Source: Flavobacteriales bacterium (lineage in GTDB: Bacteria > Bacteroidota > Bacteroidia > Flavobacteriales_D > Sanyastnellaceae). From it: DNA of 5,940 nucleotides. Under the pieces are notes generated by a model. That model had not been told where the DNA came from. It worked only from the letters and a program-made list of their open reading frames with translations, and made no database searches. Positions 4,477-5,940 of the stretch are shown piece after piece (the first letter of the stretch is position 1; each line of letters starts with the position of its first letter). The position numbers were made by a program, and so were the translations under genes. Where the stretch lies: assembly GCA_015663855.1 (NCBI GenBank), contig DQRJ01000143.1:1-5940 (forward strand), read 5' to 3'.

Positions 4477-5940
4477 ATGCAGAATAGGATTCTTCTGTTT
4501 ATGCTGTTTCTGAGTTTCGGGCCTTTCGAAAGTGAAGTTTTAGCCCAAATCCTTCCCTTTTCTGTCCATATAACTTCAGAAGGCGTTAGTCCTGGGGTTA
4601 CAATGTTTTCTGCCGTTCAATCGGCGAATCAAGTTTATTTAACTGCTTTAAATGAAGAAGCTGAGTCGGTTTTTTCAGCACACTCGCCCGTAAAAGGGTT
4701 TATTTTCGAACCGTGGGGAGACGATGAGTTCGTTTTTTATAACTACGCGATACGGAAATTTGTGGTCGTAGATAGTGATCTTGTTCCGACCGATACGCTT
4801 GGAGTTGATTTAGATTCTGATACCGATTATCATGACGTACATAGATATGTAGATGGGTCGTACTTGATAGTGAATAACGAATATGAGACGATGGATTTGA
4901 CTTCATACGGGGGGGTCGAAGATGCAGCTGTGATCGAGCCCGTAATGAGACATATACTAAGTGACGGAACGATAATTCGAGAGTGGCGCGGTTTAGATCA
5001 CTTCCCGATATCGGTGGGGCCTAACTTGACGTTCCAAACCGTGGATTATTTACATTGGAACGCCTTTGATTTCGATTCTCTCGGCGGACTATTGATGAGC
5101 TTTCGAAATACTAGCACTATTGCTAGATTACGTCCGGACGATTGGACTGTCGATTGGGAATTAGGGGGGTCAGGGAATGATTTCGTGTTTGATGATGAGG
5201 GATGGGGCACATTTTTAAACCAACACGACATTAACGATTTGGGGAATGAACGGTTGCTGCTATTCGATAATAGTACTTCAGGAGGATTTCAACCTGGTTA
5301 TTCTAGAGTGGTGGAGTACGATGTTGATACTGTGGCGATGACCGCAAGCAGGGTTTGGTCATACTCACACATTGAAGAAATATATGCGCCAGCGCAAGGG
5401 AGCGTAGAAAGACTTGAGAACGGGAACACCTTAATCGCATGGGGGAACGCGAATGCGCCTCAGGGATTAGGTACTGTGATAACAGAGATAAACTCGGAGG
5501 GGGAGATTGTTTGGGAAGTCGAGATGGGGCCCTACTTTACGGTTTACAGGGCGAGGAAATTTCCTGAAAGTGAGGTCCTAGGGTGTAGGGACGAACTCGC
5601 ATTGAACTACGATGGTGGGGTTCTTGTCGATGACGGGTCGTGCTATTATGGCGTCGATAATGATGGTGATGGAATGCTTGATTCGGAGGGAGATTGTGAT
5701 GATAGTGATGCCTCTGTATATCTCGGAGCGACAGAGATTCCTAATGATGGCATCGACCAAGACTGTGACGGCGAAGATTTAATCTTTATCCCGGGGTGCA
5801 CGAATTCGATGGCTTCAAACTTCAATTCGTCTGCTACTACCGACGATGGTTCGTGTTTGTTTAATGTCGAGCTGAGTGTCGATATGTTCATCAATGGAGG
5901 AGGCGCAGCTCTAGTAACTGAGTTAGGAATTATCGAGGGA
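4477..5940 (+). CDS. Secreted arylsulfotransferase (ASST)-family protein with MopE-like metal-binding segment, 3' end cut off
   Basis: 488 residues are visible and the frame is still open at the window edge. A signal peptide (about 1-24, 'MQNRILLFMLFLSFG' ... ending VLAQ) argues for this ATG; an in-frame ATG at 4408 would add 23 residues that spoil it. Residues about 60-360 are an ASST beta-propeller: 'DYHDVHR' (117-123), 'LHWNAFDFD' (192-200), 'LLMSFRN' (205-211), 'QHDINDLGN' (249-257), 'LLLFDNS' (260-266), 'YSRVVEYDVD' (275-284), 'GSVERLENGNTLIAWG' (308-323) and 'YRAR' (357-360). H119 or H122, H193, R210 and H250 plausibly correspond to the catalytic H252, H356, R374 and H436 of E. coli AssT, which transfers sulfate between phenols without PAPS. 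Then come a 21-residue 'GC..' to 'DDGSC' repeat (369-389), a MopE-like Asp-rich segment (394-434), a second repeat (440-460) and the start of another domain ('VELSVDM', 464-470). A type IX sorting tail is expected beyond the edge. Substrate unknown. Confidence 0.88.
   Translation, partial: MQNRILLFMLFLSFGPFESEVLAQILPFSVHITSEGVSPGVTMFSAVQSANQVYLTALNEEAESVFSAHSPVKGFIFEPWGDDEFVFYNYAIRKFVVVDSDLVPTDTLGVDLDSDTDYHDVHRYVDGSYLIVNNEYETMDLTSYGGVEDAAVIEPVMRHILSDGTIIREWRGLDHFPISVGPNLTFQTVDYLHWNAFDFDSLGGLLMSFRNTSTIARLRPDDWTVDWELGGSGNDFVFDDEGWGTFLNQHDINDLGNERLLLFDNSTSGGFQPGYSRVVEYDVDTVAMTASRVWSYSHIEEIYAPAQGSVERLENGNTLIAWGNANAPQGLGTVITEINSEGEIVWEVEMGPYFTVYRARKFPESEVLGCRDELALNYDGGVLVDDGSCYYGVDNDGDGMLDSEGDCDDSDASVYLGATEIPNDGIDQDCDGEDLIFIPGCTNSMASNFNSSATTDDGSCLFNVELSVDMFINGGGAALVTELGIIEG
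5581..5856 (+). other. Repeat and metal-binding module region inside the ASST gene
   Basis: This stretch codes for two 21-residue units with pattern GC.(4)A.N(Y/F)..(6)DDGSC (5581-5643 and 5794-5856), likely small disulfide-closed loops. Between them are 'DNDGDGMLDSEGDCDDSDA' and 'PNDGIDQDCDG' (5656-5766), the double motif of MopE-type proteins, in which paired Asp-rich loops bind calcium or copper. The even spacing suggests insertion of the MopE-like piece between two tandem copies of the Cys-loop unit. Confidence 0.75.

Noticed and set aside
5646..5894. Minus-strand Ser/Pro-rich frames opposite the end of the ASST gene
   Set aside because: They arise from the Asp-rich GAT/GAC codons of the MopE-like segment read in reverse.

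Overview
The window looks like a chromosomal piece of a Bacteroidota bacterium, probably a marine-type member of the Flavobacteriia. Three things support this. Several start regions carry a Bacteroidota-type -7 promoter box (TAnnTTTG and close variants). A short leucine-rich protein has an N-terminal signal peptide and a C-terminal tail typical of type IX secretion cargo. The last gene is a secreted enzyme followed by MopE-like and 'GC..A.N...DDGSC' modules that are common in this phylum. No genus can be named from the sequence alone.

Layout. 1-1720 is ordinary core DNA of medium GC: feoA on the minus strand, a divergently transcribed HI0933/YhiN-family flavoprotein on the plus strand, then a tRNA-Val(GAC). 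The tRNA is followed by a good intrinsic terminator, a short palindrome and a second terminator-like hairpin pointing the other way. About 1850-4400 is visibly more AT-rich. It holds a PlsC-type acyltransferase (+), converging on two minus-strand genes: a small LRR protein with a sorting tail, and an unrecognised 160-residue membrane protein. From 4477 to the window edge a plus-strand arylsulfotransferase-family (ASST) gene, again of higher GC, is cut off at its 3' end.

The most notable structure is a perfect 43-bp direct repeat (3567-3609 and 4105-4147), one copy immediately upstream of each of the two minus-strand genes. The likeness continues into the first 26 coding bases (21 of 26 identical), so a promoter/leader/signal-peptide-start module appears to have been duplicated in front of two unrelated protein bodies. 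The repeats bracket the 160-residue gene so that recombination between them would remove it cleanly and leave the LRR gene with an intact upstream region.

Other points worth a second look are a C at tRNA position 33 where U is nearly universal, an apparently orphan minus-strand terminator beside the tRNA, a patchy G/C strand skew inside the flavoprotein gene, and the mosaic C-terminus of the ASST protein. No integrase, transposase, CRISPR array, toxin-antitoxin pair or recognisable defence system is visible. The genes do not form one obvious pathway; the shared theme of 2900-5940 is exported or surface proteins.
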